From Ectobius pallidus (lineage: Eukaryota; Arthropoda; Insecta; Blattodea; Ectobiidae): a DNA stretch of 64,000 nucleotides. The notes beneath the pieces are model-generated. The model was not told where the DNA came from and searched no databases. It saw only the letters and a program-made list of their open reading frames with translations. Of the stretch, positions 32,685-42,183 are shown piece after piece. The translations under genes were made by a program, and so were the position numbers. Location of the stretch: assembly GCA_964059195.1 (NCBI GenBank), contig CAXKWD010000009.1, positions 150,407,890 through 150,471,889 on the forward strand, read 5' to 3'. The stretch's first letter is position 1. Each line of letters begins with the position of its first letter.

Positions 32685-34481
32685 ATGCAGAAAAAAAGGG
32701 AAGAGAACGATGGTGACATTCTCAATAATTATTATAACAGGCTAGAACCTTTACCCTTAACTTGCTATTCTCTATCCCATTTAAGAACGATCCTGTTCAA
32801 AACAAAGAGGCGTGGCTGTCATAGACCGCACGTGTTCACCGTGTTTATGTTAGTTTGTTTATTCTCAGTACAACTGACCCGCAGGGTCGTCGTGAACAAT
32901 GATGCAGCCGAGGAAATCCGCAGGGAAACATGTCTGGCCCTGAAAAGGACTGATTTCAAGTCGAATCTGAATAAAGAAGAACATAACGCACTGCGGGTCC
33001 TAAGAGCAGACAAGGACCTAGTTGTGCTGCCTGCGGACAAAGGTAATGCTGCTGTGTTACTAGACTCAACGACGTACAAGGACAAAGTGTCAACCCTCTT
33101 GAGTGATCCATCTTATAGAAAGCTTGATAAAGACCCAACATCCAGAATAGAGAACCGAACCAGAACACTACTTAAACGCTCCAAACTCCCAACAGATATT
33201 GTTAAAAACCTTATTCCTCGCTCCTTGGTCCCTCCCAGACTTTATGGCCTGCCCAAGATCCACAAGACCGACGTCCCGTTACGCCCTATCGTTAGTGCCA
33301 TTGGGTCTCCCACCTATACCTTGGCGAAGCACCTCACCACATTACTTCAACCCGTAGTTGGGACTTGTGAGCACCACGTCAAAAACTCTACGGAGTTTGT
33401 AAAGAACATCCACAACATCAAACTAGACCCTCAAGATATACTAGTGAGCTTCGATGTAGTGTCTTTGTTCACAAGAGTCCCACTGAAGGATGCACTACAA
33501 CTTCTAGAGAACAATTTTACTCCGGATGTCATAGCACTTTTCAAGCATGTGTTGACGTCTACATATTTCCTGTATAATGGGCAGTTCTACGAACAGCAAG
33601 ACGGCGTGGCGATGGGCTCTCCTCTCTCACCGGCCATTGCGAATTTTTACATGGAACACTTTGAACATCTGGCCCTGAAAAGGACCGATTACAGTCCCAA
33701 ATATTTCTACAGATATGTAGAAGACACTTTTGTGGTCTGGCAGCATGGCATCGAGAGACTAAATGACTTCTTGAGCCTCCTAAACAGAATCCATAGTAAT
33801 ATCCAGTTCACCATGGAAATAGAGAAAGACAGGTGCTTGCCGTTCCTTGATATTCTAATCTGCAGAAAAGCTGATGGCAGTTTAGCTCATAATGTGTACA
33901 GAAAACCCACCCACACAGATTTGTATCTAAATGCCAGTAGCCACCACCACCCAGCGCAGAAGAGAGGCATTCTAAAAACGTTGGTACATAGAGCCAGATC
34001 CATCTCGGATGCTGACAGTCTAACAACAGAGATACAACATCTCCGGCAGAATGGCTACAGTCACAAGGACATCGCATGGGCCCTGAGAAACACTGATCGC
34101 CAGCCCCCCACATCGTCGGAAACCGGACCAAAACTGGCTTTCATTCCGTACATGCCTCCGGTCTCCAACAAGATAGCCAGACTGCTCCACAAACACAACA
34201 TCAAGACCATACATATGCCACCACCCAAAGTGAGACAATGGGTTCGCCCCGTGAAAGACTCTCTAGGATTGCGGACTCCGGGGATCTACGAAGTCCCGTG
34301 CCAATGTGGAGCCGTCTATATAGGGCAAACAGGCCGCACCATTGAGGCCAGGTGCAATGAACACAAACGTTGCATCCGGTTGGGTTACCCGGAAAAGTCG
34401 GCGGTAGCTCAACACATGTACGACCATGACCACCACATCAACTTCCAAGGTGTGAGAAACCTGGGCAATCAACCTACCTAA
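32685..34481 (+). CDS. Penelope-like element ORF: RT plus GIY-YIG, 3' end cut by a stop
   Basis: This 598-aa frame is a retroelement protein, not a host gene. The first 75 or so residues look like non-element sequence read through. From about residue 105 Penelope-like RT is clear: LPADKGN (115-121), YGLPKIHK (187-194), FDVVSLF (256-262), GVAMGSPLSPAIANF (307-321) and LPFLDI (385-390). A GIY-YIG endonuclease follows at 533-570 (GIYEVPCQCGAVYIGQTGR). The catalytic motif at 344-347 is YVED; family members have YVDD, so one metal-binding Asp is replaced by Glu, and RT activity is doubtful. A TAA at 34479 ends the frame inside the usual C-terminus. The 5' part is truncated. Confidence 0.85.
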   Translation: MQKKREENDGDILNNYYNRLEPLPLTCYSLSHLRTILFKTKRRGCHRPHVFTVFMLVCLFSVQLTRRVVVNNDAAEEIRRETCLALKRTDFKSNLNKEEHNALRVLRADKDLVVLPADKGNAAVLLDSTTYKDKVSTLLSDPSYRKLDKDPTSRIENRTRTLLKRSKLPTDIVKNLIPRSLVPPRLYGLPKIHKTDVPLRPIVSAIGSPTYTLAKHLTTLLQPVVGTCEHHVKNSTEFVKNIHNIKLDPQDILVSFDVVSLFTRVPLKDALQLLENNFTPDVIALFKHVLTSTYFLYNGQFYEQQDGVAMGSPLSPAIANFYMEHFEHLALKRTDYSPKYFYRYVEDTFVVWQHGIERLNDFLSLLNRIHSNIQFTMEIEKDRCLPFLDILICRKADGSLAHNVYRKPTHTDLYLNASSHHHPAQKRGILKTLVHRARSISDADSLTTEIQHLRQNGYSHKDIAWALRNTDRQPPTSSETGPKLAFIPYMPPVSNKIARLLHKHNIKTIHMPPPKVRQWVRPVKDSLGLRTPGIYEVPCQCGAVYIGQTGRTIEARCNEHKRCIRLGYPEKSAVAQHMYDHDHHINFQGVRNLGNQPT

Positions 34482-34730
34482 TGGGGCCGGGTCGTGGCCG
34501 AAGCTCTGGAAATAAAGCTACACCGCAATAATTACAACAGGGACAACGGGCTAGAACTCAGCCAAGCCTGGAACCCAGCAATCAGAATTCTACAGGAACG
34601 GGCCAAATCAGGACCAACTTCAGCACCAACCAATAGCATTCCAGCTTTTCACCCCGGGATTCCCTGTGCTCCGATTGGTCGCTCTCTGCAAACTCCACCA
34701 GCTATAAAAAGGAGCCAGACACAGAACTAG
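34482..34730 (+). pseudogene. C-terminal remainder of the Penelope-like ORF
   Basis: Directly after the TAA, the same frame continues WGRVVAEALEIKLHRNNYN, then LSQAWNP, the expected end of the GIY-YIG-containing ORF. The stop therefore splits one protein and marks the copy as inactivated, unless readthrough occurs. Confidence 0.7.
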
Positions 34731-34739
34731 CGCACTTCT

Positions 34740-34835
34740 CTCCCAGAAGATGGCTGCAGAGCTGACAGCAGCCGAAAGCTCGGAAATAAACCATACTTTA
34801 ACCCGGTTGGAAGCCCGAGAGACCATTATATATAA
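34740..34835 (+). ncRNA. Hammerhead-like motif at the Penelope 3' end
   Basis: CAGAAGATGGCTGC, loop, GCAGCCGAAAGCTCGG gives a perfect 6-bp GGCTGC/GCAGCC hairpin followed by GAAA. Downstream ACCCGGTTGGAAGCCCGAGA matches the outer-stem half of the same module at 36.8 kb. The core CAGAAGA departs from the CUGANGA consensus at one base. Penelope-like elements are known to carry hammerhead ribozymes in their terminal repeats; activity here is untested. Confidence 0.5.
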
Positions 34836-35149
34836 CCAACGCCGGGAAAGTCTCAAGTCTTTTATAATGAATCCTTTGTTTTGTTTGCTAATTGATATAC
34901 AATAATGATGACGATGCCAGTGAGAGTTTGTTATTTCACGTGTAAATGTTGATATTATTGTTGCATGAACTTATGAACACTCGTTAGCCACACCCTGCTA
35001 ATGACACTAAGCAATCACGTTTTGTCAGATGATGCGAATTTTCCGCGAACTCTCCTCCCCTTTGTTTTGACTAGGATCAATTATAGCACATTTTTTACAA
35101 CTCACCCCTTAAAATGGAACTTTACAAAGACGGAGAGAGTTGCGTTTAA
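34836..35149. other. Unassigned sequence
   Basis: Nothing beyond the Penelope 3' flank and short AT-rich sequence. Confidence 0.4.
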
Positions 35150-35741
35150 GTGAGCATTCACACTGAAGTAGCATAGGATGGGAATCGCACTACCTGGATG
35201 CAGGCTGCACATCGAGTTGCATGATTCACAGTTTTGCATTCATACCGAAGTAGCAAATGTGATCTGCAGTTTAACATAAATTATATTTTTTCACTTGAAC
35301 TATTAAGAAACCCATTTAAAATAATGTAATTTACCTAAGAAGATATAGTTTCAGCAATTTTAATCCAGGCTTTTTTCTTACTAGGTAGTTTCGATTGCCA
35401 TATCGTATAGCCTACGCATGTACGTATTGTAGCTCTCTTTCCAGCAGTTTTCATGACATCTTTGCCATAATCTACCGCTACACAAGCGAATACGTGTTGA
35501 ATTTTCTTAACAATTAGAAAACAGCTGAAAAGGCAAAGGCATGCGTCATCCCAAGTGGCGTCGCATGAAATAAGTCCAGATCTGAAGAAATGAATGTCAC
35601 TCTCTGCGTGATTCATTATTGCCATGCTATTTTGGTATGAAGACTTGAACTTGTTTATTTGGGATTTAAAATGAGTAGCGTACAACCTGCATCCAACTAT
35701 TGAGACTCGCTTGGCTACGCTACTTCGGTGTGAATGTTCCC
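35150..35741. mobile_element. Complete Harbinger-type MITE (592 bp) with TAA duplication
   Basis: Ends GTGAGCATTCACACTGAAGT and, inverted, GGGAACATTCACACCGAAGT, are flanked by TAA at 35147-35149 and 35742-35744. A TWA duplication is the PIF/Harbinger signature. The interior on the minus strand encodes a broken YGKDVMKTAGKRATIRTCVGYT stretch but no transposase. Partial relatives lie at 9260-9552 and 21439-21735. Confidence 0.75.
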
Positions 35742-36639
35742 TAAGAGATAAAAATGTGACCTAACAAGCAGTGAAATTCTGCGTGAAGAGTTCTTATGCT
35801 TGGAAAACTTAGAGGACTACATTTAACTTGTTTTCTGTATTTTACCAAATTTCAGTCAATAAAATTCAGTATCAGTTAACACAAATACTAGCAGACACAA
35901 TAATAAAAACAGACAAACATCAATAATTCTTGGTCTGCTGGTAAATCCAATTCAATCAATATTTACTTTGCTATGAGCATCAAGATGATCCTGTAGACCA
36001 TATAAAATATTTCAAGATTGTTGAAATCGGAGCTTGCACACGAACTTCACTTCCACCATCATCAGCTGATCCAACAGACGACCTTTTAAGTGAAGTTCGT
36101 GTGCAAGTTCCAATTTCAACAATCTTTAATTTTGAAATCACTTCACTGTGTATCTTCCCAACTCAAATTATAACATATAAAATTTGATTATGTATCAGTA
36201 AATACAAACTCAACAGAACAATTATAAAGGTAGACCTAAGATTAAAAATATAAATAGAATACTATAAATGAAATACAAATTAATATGAATTGTTAAGACA
36301 TGAACATTTCGGACTAAGGAAGGATGTTAAAAGAAGTGTCAAAAAATCCCTTTACATCATAGAAGGGATTTTCTGCCAGCCAACGTTGCAAGACGGTTTT
36401 AAATTGATCTTGTGGTAACTTGTTGAACAGCAATTGAGCTAAACCATTTTTTTGACTTGCTAGTCACATAACTCTATTAATATGTCTGCTCATATTCTTT
36501 TTGACTTGTAATAAGCAATTTAATATATATATGCATTTGAACTGTTAAAATCTGTTCGCTAATGAATAAGGGTTTACAATGTACAGGTAGGGAGAAAAAA
36601 AAAAAAAAGCGGACCTACTAAAATATCTTTATGAGATTG
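35742..36639. other. Unassigned sequence with a small foldback
   Basis: GCACACGAACTTCACTT near 36036 and its inverse near 36084 enclose CATCATCAGCTGAT, which is similar to the arms of the 14.3-kb palindrome but lacks the GAAA segment. Nothing else is supported. Confidence 0.4.
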
Positions 36640-37230
36640 TAATTTGGTATATGCATTTATAACGTCCATGGGAAGAAGCCTATTGATATTGGACCAAATC
36701 GGTTTTACCGGTACTGGAGTAATGCCCAATTTAGTGCCTATTTAATGGTAATATATTAGAAATAATTTATCAAATGCAAATCACTTCTCATGACAACATA
36801 TTGTGTGACTTGAGGCTTTTCCAGTGTTGAGAATTATTATTGTTTCTCAGGCTTCCAACCGGGAGAAGATGTCAGTGGAGAAAACTGCCGAAAGCTTGGA
36901 ACTAAACCTCCAACTCACTCGGAAGCCCGAGGAACAATAATACATGACAACATATTGTTTTACAGTGTTCATATACGGCTTTGGAAGTTGCAATACAGTT
37001 AGCTTTGACAAATAACACTATCCACATAATATTCCTTCACATATGCTTATGAAACTAGACTTTTGTTCTTCCGTAAGCCCTGCTTAATGAATTGATCTGG
37101 AGCTTAACTTGGAAATTGAATACAAAAATAACTTATTTTCTGCATATCATAATTGCAATTAGGCTATTGCTGATTAAATGAAAGCATTCTGGCACTTTCT
37201 TATAACAGTTTACCTGATTTTATTTGTCTT
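36640..37230 (+). repeat. Dispersed repeat copy interrupted by a 138-bp insertion
   Basis: Matches 22575-22990 closely (CTATTGATATTGGACCAAAT, ATATTCCTTCACATATGCTT, TCTGCATATCATAATTGCAA). The only large difference is the insertion at 36805-36942. Confidence 0.7.
36805..36942 (+). mobile_element. 138-bp hammerhead-like insertion with 16-bp target duplication
   Basis: CATGACAACATATTGT occurs at 36789-36804 and 36943-36958, once only in the empty site at 22.73 kb. The insert has a 22-bp outer stem (TATTATTGTTTCTCAGGCTT pairing with the 3' end, two imperfect positions). Inside it are GAGAAGATG, a CAGT/ACTG hairpin, CGAAA, and a possible TTGGA/TCCAA third stem. The order outer stem, core, stem II, GAAA, stem III, outer stem is that of a type I hammerhead. 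It has no ORF, so it would be non-autonomous, related to Penelope terminal repeats. Confidence 0.7.
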
Positions 37231-37300
37231 GTGACTAAATGAATGTGTTTTTTGGATTATGAAAGGGAATAAAACAAGACAAATTTGAAATATACCAACA

Positions 37301-37306
37301 TTTATT
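37301..37306 (-). terminator. RpS15 polyadenylation signal
   Basis: AATAAA on the minus strand, 17 bases beyond the RpS15 stop codon. The short 3' UTR is typical of ribosomal protein genes. Confidence 0.7.
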
Positions 37307-37322
37307 GAAGCATGACTTCCAC

Positions 37323-37457
<135 letters not shown>

Positions 37458-37497
37458 TCAGATGACTTGTGACTAATCCCTCAGCTGTACTCTATCT

Positions 37498-38085
37498 CAG
37501 GGGTTCTCAAACTTCCTTTATTCGAGGACCCCTTTAATTATTAATGTTGAAATTGCGGACCCCTAAAAAATTACCCTTTACTATTTTTACTAATTTTGAA
37601 GTATTAACCATTTGAAATATATTTAATTCAAAATGAAAAGCTATAGGATAGAAAAAGAAAGCAATCTGTTTGTTTTGATACATTTTTTTAAAATTTCTAA
37701 CATTGAATTCAATTGCAAAACGACAGGACTCTTAGTATTAATTATAAAAAATTACTAATGGACCAGTTATATAGCAAAATACCACTAATTTCAGCGAGAA
37801 GGATGGTGTTTTTTTTTTGCCTTTGACAATCTCTGAAATATTGGGTTTTATTTTTGAAAGTTTCAGCCTTAAATCTACTGCAATATTAAAAAATCTCCCG
37901 CGGACCCCTCAAACCAACTGTAGGAACAACAGCTGCGACTCGGTTTAACTATGCTCTTGATTAGATCATCAACAGCGGGTATAAACATGACCCATCTTTG
38001 CAATTCCGGGTCAAGTGAGCAGTGAATTCTGAATTCATTCATTTAGACAGCGACTCCTGCTCATTGCCTTCACTGGTCCGACCGG
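37498..38085. mobile_element. hAT-like fragment, one end only
   Basis: Starts CAGGGGTTCTCAAACTTCC, a classic hAT terminal repeat, followed by GGACCCC repeats (37525, 37555, 37900). The opposite terminus was not found. The right limit is set by the neighbouring MITE and is arbitrary. Confidence 0.45.
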
Positions 38086-38093
38086 GATTACGA

Positions 38094-38834
38094 TAGGGTT
38101 GCCAACTTCTTTTGTCAAAATAAGGGACATTTTCAAAGTTTGATCCGACAGGCATATAGGCCTATATATATATATGTTTATCTTAAACAGGTTTATTGCA
38201 ACAACCAACCAAAAACTTCATAAAAATTACAAAATACAAACTATACAGAATTTCTTACTTAAAACTATATTTGCTTACACTTTTAGCAGCAGCCTTGAAT
38301 TCTGCGATTGTTCTTTACAAATTCAACAAATTCTTGACATGCGTCTATACAAAATAAACTGCGAAAAAAACAACAAACTTCATGTTTATCCAAATTGAAA
38401 TTTCTGCAGTGGATTACTAAAAAATAAACAGAAAATGGTATATAAAATGCTAATATTAAAAATAGTCGTATGAATAGGCATACGACAAATGGTTGCATCG
38501 TACATCGTACAAATCTATGAAATAGTCTTATACGTATGGCAACACTGCAACAAAACGAAAATGGCAATGTGACTCCGTGTTGCCGTATTTACTACATATC
38601 GATGTACTCATTGTATCGATATTACGTCGCCATATTGATGAATCGATGTTGTAACGATCTTCCAGAAACGAGATTTGAGAAATCTGTAGCAGGTTTAAGT
38701 GTAAATCTGGTGTCACTTCTCAAATACGGGAGATATAATCTCCCAAATTAAATAAAAACGGGAGACAGGGTTTGGCTTAAAAATTCATAAGAATACGGGA
38801 AATCCTGTATAATACGGGAGAGTTGGCAACCCTA
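38094..38834. mobile_element. hAT-type MITE (741 bp) with 8-bp duplication
   Basis: Termini TAGGGTTGCCAACT and AGTTGGCAACCCTA are inverted. GATTACGA is duplicated at 38086-38093 and 38835-38842. An 8-bp duplication and a TAGGG end are standard for hAT elements. The interior has no hAT transposase. It lies in RpS15 intron 3. Confidence 0.8.
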
Positions 38835-39351
38835 GATTACGATGCTTCATGCATGTCACTGGTTCCCACACAGTTAATCAGTTTTAGCATATTTTTTCGT
38901 AATTAAATTATCAGGCATGTACATTCATTTAATTTGATTAAATCAACCGGGAAAACAATGGAAGTGTCAATATTATATATTAAACTCTGAACATTCTACT
39001 TCAGAACGAATTCATACAACCTGGAGGACATCTAGTGGACACAGAACCAAACCAGTCATCAGAGATCAGCTGATGACGATGGAGTACCTATCAAAATGTA
39101 CATTCTAATTTGGTATGTTTAAGTTTACAATTATGTGAAGTAGAATGTTCTACATGGCCTACTCCCTTGGATTAAAAAAAAAAATTCATTACGGTAGGCT
39201 AATATGTTTTCCTGTTTAAGACGTTCATTTCTTTGGTTCATAGAAAAAACGTGTAGCGGGTCCACTGTATTTTGCAGTTACGGTCCCTACTAAATGAGTT
39301 TATTCCCTACTTCTAAGGACCTAACTTTTTTGCTTTTCAGCTGATATTTAC

Positions 39352-39586
39352 CTTTACTTCAACTTGATTGAAGGTCTTGCCGTTGTACACACCAACAATA
39401 CTGCCAACCATCTCTGGAACGATAATCATGTTGCGAAGATGTGTCTTCACAATTTCAGGTTTTTCATTTGGAGGGGCTTCTTTTTTTGCTTTCCTCAATT
39501 TCTTGACCAGGGCCATGGGCTTGCGTTTCAGTCCTCGCTTGAATCGTCGGCGGGCTCTTGCATGCATCAGGTCCATGAGCTGTTCG
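39352..39586 (-). CDS. RpS15: Ribosomal protein S15 (uS19), coding exon 3
   Basis: Acceptor GTTCCAG precedes 39586 and donor GTAAAT follows 39352; incoming phase is 2 and outgoing phase is 0. Residues 32-110 include [58 protein letters not shown] and [12 protein letters not shown]. This is the body of uS19, with its rRNA-binding basic surface. The match to known insect RpS15 is near complete by eye. Confidence 0.97.
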
Positions 39587-40033
<447 letters not shown>

Positions 40034-40259
40034 TCATAATTACCAATGGATTAGAACAGATGAAAATATCAAAACAAGAACATCCCTGATGGAACACAAC
40101 GGTGACAGTACTTTCAGCTTATATAACGGAACATAACCAAAATAAATAATTATTAGTTGCTAATTATTTTTCTCTAATAAAATCAATATTTGAAAACGAT
40201 TTTCATTACAGGATGTCTATGATATAACCTAATATTAAAACCACATGAAATACACGTAC

Positions 40260-40268
40260 CTCAGCCAT
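40260..40268 (-). CDS. RpS15: Ribosomal protein S15, coding exon 1 (Met-Ala-Glu)
   Basis: Only ATG GCT GAG is coded before donor GTACGT. A split immediately after the first codons is usual in ribosomal protein genes, where the 5' UTR and a few codons form exon 1. The joined 147-aa frame starts here. Confidence 0.9.
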
Positions 40269-40281
40269 TATTTCTTACAGC

Positions 40282-40288
40282 GGAAAGG
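40282..40288 (-). promoter_or_regulatory. RpS15 terminal oligopyrimidine (TOP)-like tract
   Basis: CCTTTCC lies about 14 bases upstream of the RpS15 ATG on the minus strand. TOP mRNAs begin with such a tract at the transcription start and are translated under TOR control. The true start site is inference. Confidence 0.6.
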
Positions 40289-40568
40289 CAATGTTGATGG
40301 AACAGAGTCAATAGAGAAACTGTTATCGCAATAACTTACACTTAACACTTAACTTAACACTTTCCTTTATAAATGCGGCGTCATAATCGTAACACCAATT
40401 GCGTGTGATGTGTTTTAGTGTAATTGTAACGGCATAATTCCTTTCCATTGAATGCAGTTTGTCATTTGATTCTTCTTTTGTGACCCTATCGTTAGAACCT
40501 TGAACTAACAAAACAAATGAATATTCGTATTATCAAGATGGTCGCAAAATTGCTCCTGAGAAATTGGT

Positions 40569-40579
40569 AATTGCAGTAA
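40569..40579 (+). repeat. Target-site duplication, left copy
   Basis: AATTGCAGTAA, repeated exactly at 46274-46284. It brackets the LINE between them and defines its 5' end. Confidence 0.85.
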
Positions 40580-40752
40580 GGAGTTGTGCTTAGACAGTCG
40601 TTCTGACCGGTTATTCTAGTGATTAGTGAAGGTTGTTTGTGCTAGAGTGACGGACTTGAGTGACTTCGGGCTTTTGGGGATTATACCCAGTGTATTTAAA
40701 GACAAAGTTCTTCTCCATTCGAGTACGGATAGGTGCGGTTCTTGTGTAATCC

Positions 40753-42180
40753 GTGTTGGCCAAGATTCCGGAATCGGGTTCAATTGACGATGTCGCCGAA
40801 ACGCAAAAAGAAACGGAAAAAGATACGCAGTCAATGAGTACCATTGAAGCTATTCAGCCTCCAGTTGCTACCATGGACACAGATCATCCCCAATTAGAAA
40901 CTTATTCTAGGTCGGACGTAGGGCCGTACCAAGTATATGTGGAATCAGAATCTGGAAATGTGGGCCACTATCACCCATTAGCATTAGGGAAAATTCTATT
41001 TGAATCACAAATCGACAATGTCTTACGCCTTGATCGCATGGGCCGTAATAGGGTAAAGGTCATCTTTGCCACGGCACAGTCTGCAAATGCATTTCTCAAA
41101 CACTCCATACTTAAACACCACCACTTGAAAGCCTATATTCCCTTCAAGGCGCTCTTTGTCAAAGGGGTAATTCGGGGAATAGATACCAAACTCAATGTGG
41201 CAGACATTGCCCCCCATATTGTGTCTCCATTTGGCCCTGTAGTGGAACTTCGTCGTCTTACGCGACGGGTCCAATCAGGGGACAATACTGAAAATGTACC
41301 GACGCAGTCGGTACTTGCTTCTTTCCGAGGTAAAAGTGTACCTGCATATGTACACTTATATAAATTGGAACTTAAGGTGGATAAATTTAACCATCGATTG
41401 ACTCAATGCGCAAAGTGTTGGCGCTTTGGCCATAGAGAGACACAATGTAGAGGAAAACTCAGATGTGCTAATTGCACTGCGGAACATAAGGAGGATGGTT
41501 GTACTTCTCCCCTTCTCAAATGTACTAATTGTCGAGGAAAGCATAAGGCTTATGAAAGGGACTGCCCTGTGCGCTTGAAACAGCTGCAAATCCTGGACAT
41601 TATGACAGAGTACAATTTGGCTTATTTCGATGCCTTACAGCACTATACTAACTCTAGAACGTATGTACCAAAGGTGGGATCTTTCCCGACACTTCCCTAC
41701 AGTAGGGCAACACAACAGCCTACAGAGGCTCCTCGAGTGACTTCGTACACTCAGGCTCAAAGTACAGCCCAGAGTTCTCCCGTTGACCATTCACTCTTGA
41801 CAGGAGGTAAACGGGTTACCTCAGACCCAGTAGATACCCCTAAAAGGGCTCGCAAACAGTCAGCCCCAGTAGTGCCAGACACTTCTTCGAGCTTAATTTG
41901 GCCAAATGGTAGGCCTGGGAGATCAGAACCTTCCGACAGTCGTGTGGACGCCACTGCCAACAAGCAGCCCCACTCGAAACAGTCGAAACAGGGTACAGTG
42001 GACCCACCCCAAGCTCAGCCCTTATCGGAGGAGTTACAGAAAGAAACTGAACAATTTAAATCTAGAATCAATAGCCTCTTCTATTCGATGGGGCGTAACC
42101 TTAGACAGCCGGGTATGGTTGATATGAAATACCAAATATTGCGGCATATATCACAGTTGGCTCATACTCACTTTACATAA
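40753..42180 (+). CDS. LINE ORF1 protein (gag-like, zinc knuckles)
   Basis: 475 aa. Residues 1-55 are acidic and Gln/Thr-rich, and 57-200 form the nucleic-acid-binding region of LINE ORF1 proteins (VYVESESGNVGHYHPLALGK). Three CCHC-type knuckles follow: CAKCWRFGHRETQC (219-232), CANCTAEHKEDGC (238-250) and CTNCRGKHKAYERDC (257-271). The C-terminus is Pro/Ser/Gln-rich. Such proteins coat the element RNA and carry it to the target. The stop TAA at 42178 is followed after GTT by the ORF2 ATG, suggesting termination-reinitiation. The first ATG of the frame was kept as start. Confidence 0.85.
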   Translation: MLAKIPESGSIDDVAETQKETEKDTQSMSTIEAIQPPVATMDTDHPQLETYSRSDVGPYQVYVESESGNVGHYHPLALGKILFESQIDNVLRLDRMGRNRVKVIFATAQSANAFLKHSILKHHHLKAYIPFKALFVKGVIRGIDTKLNVADIAPHIVSPFGPVVELRRLTRRVQSGDNTENVPTQSVLASFRGKSVPAYVHLYKLELKVDKFNHRLTQCAKCWRFGHRETQCRGKLRCANCTAEHKEDGCTSPLLKCTNCRGKHKAYERDCPVRLKQLQILDIMTEYNLAYFDALQHYTNSRTYVPKVGSFPTLPYSRATQQPTEAPRVTSYTQAQSTAQSSPVDHSLLTGGKRVTSDPVDTPKRARKQSAPVVPDTSSSLIWPNGRPGRSEPSDSRVDATANKQPHSKQSKQGTVDPPQAQPLSEELQKETEQFKSRINSLFYSMGRNLRQPGMVDMKYQILRHISQLAHTHFT

Positions 42181-42183
42181 GTT

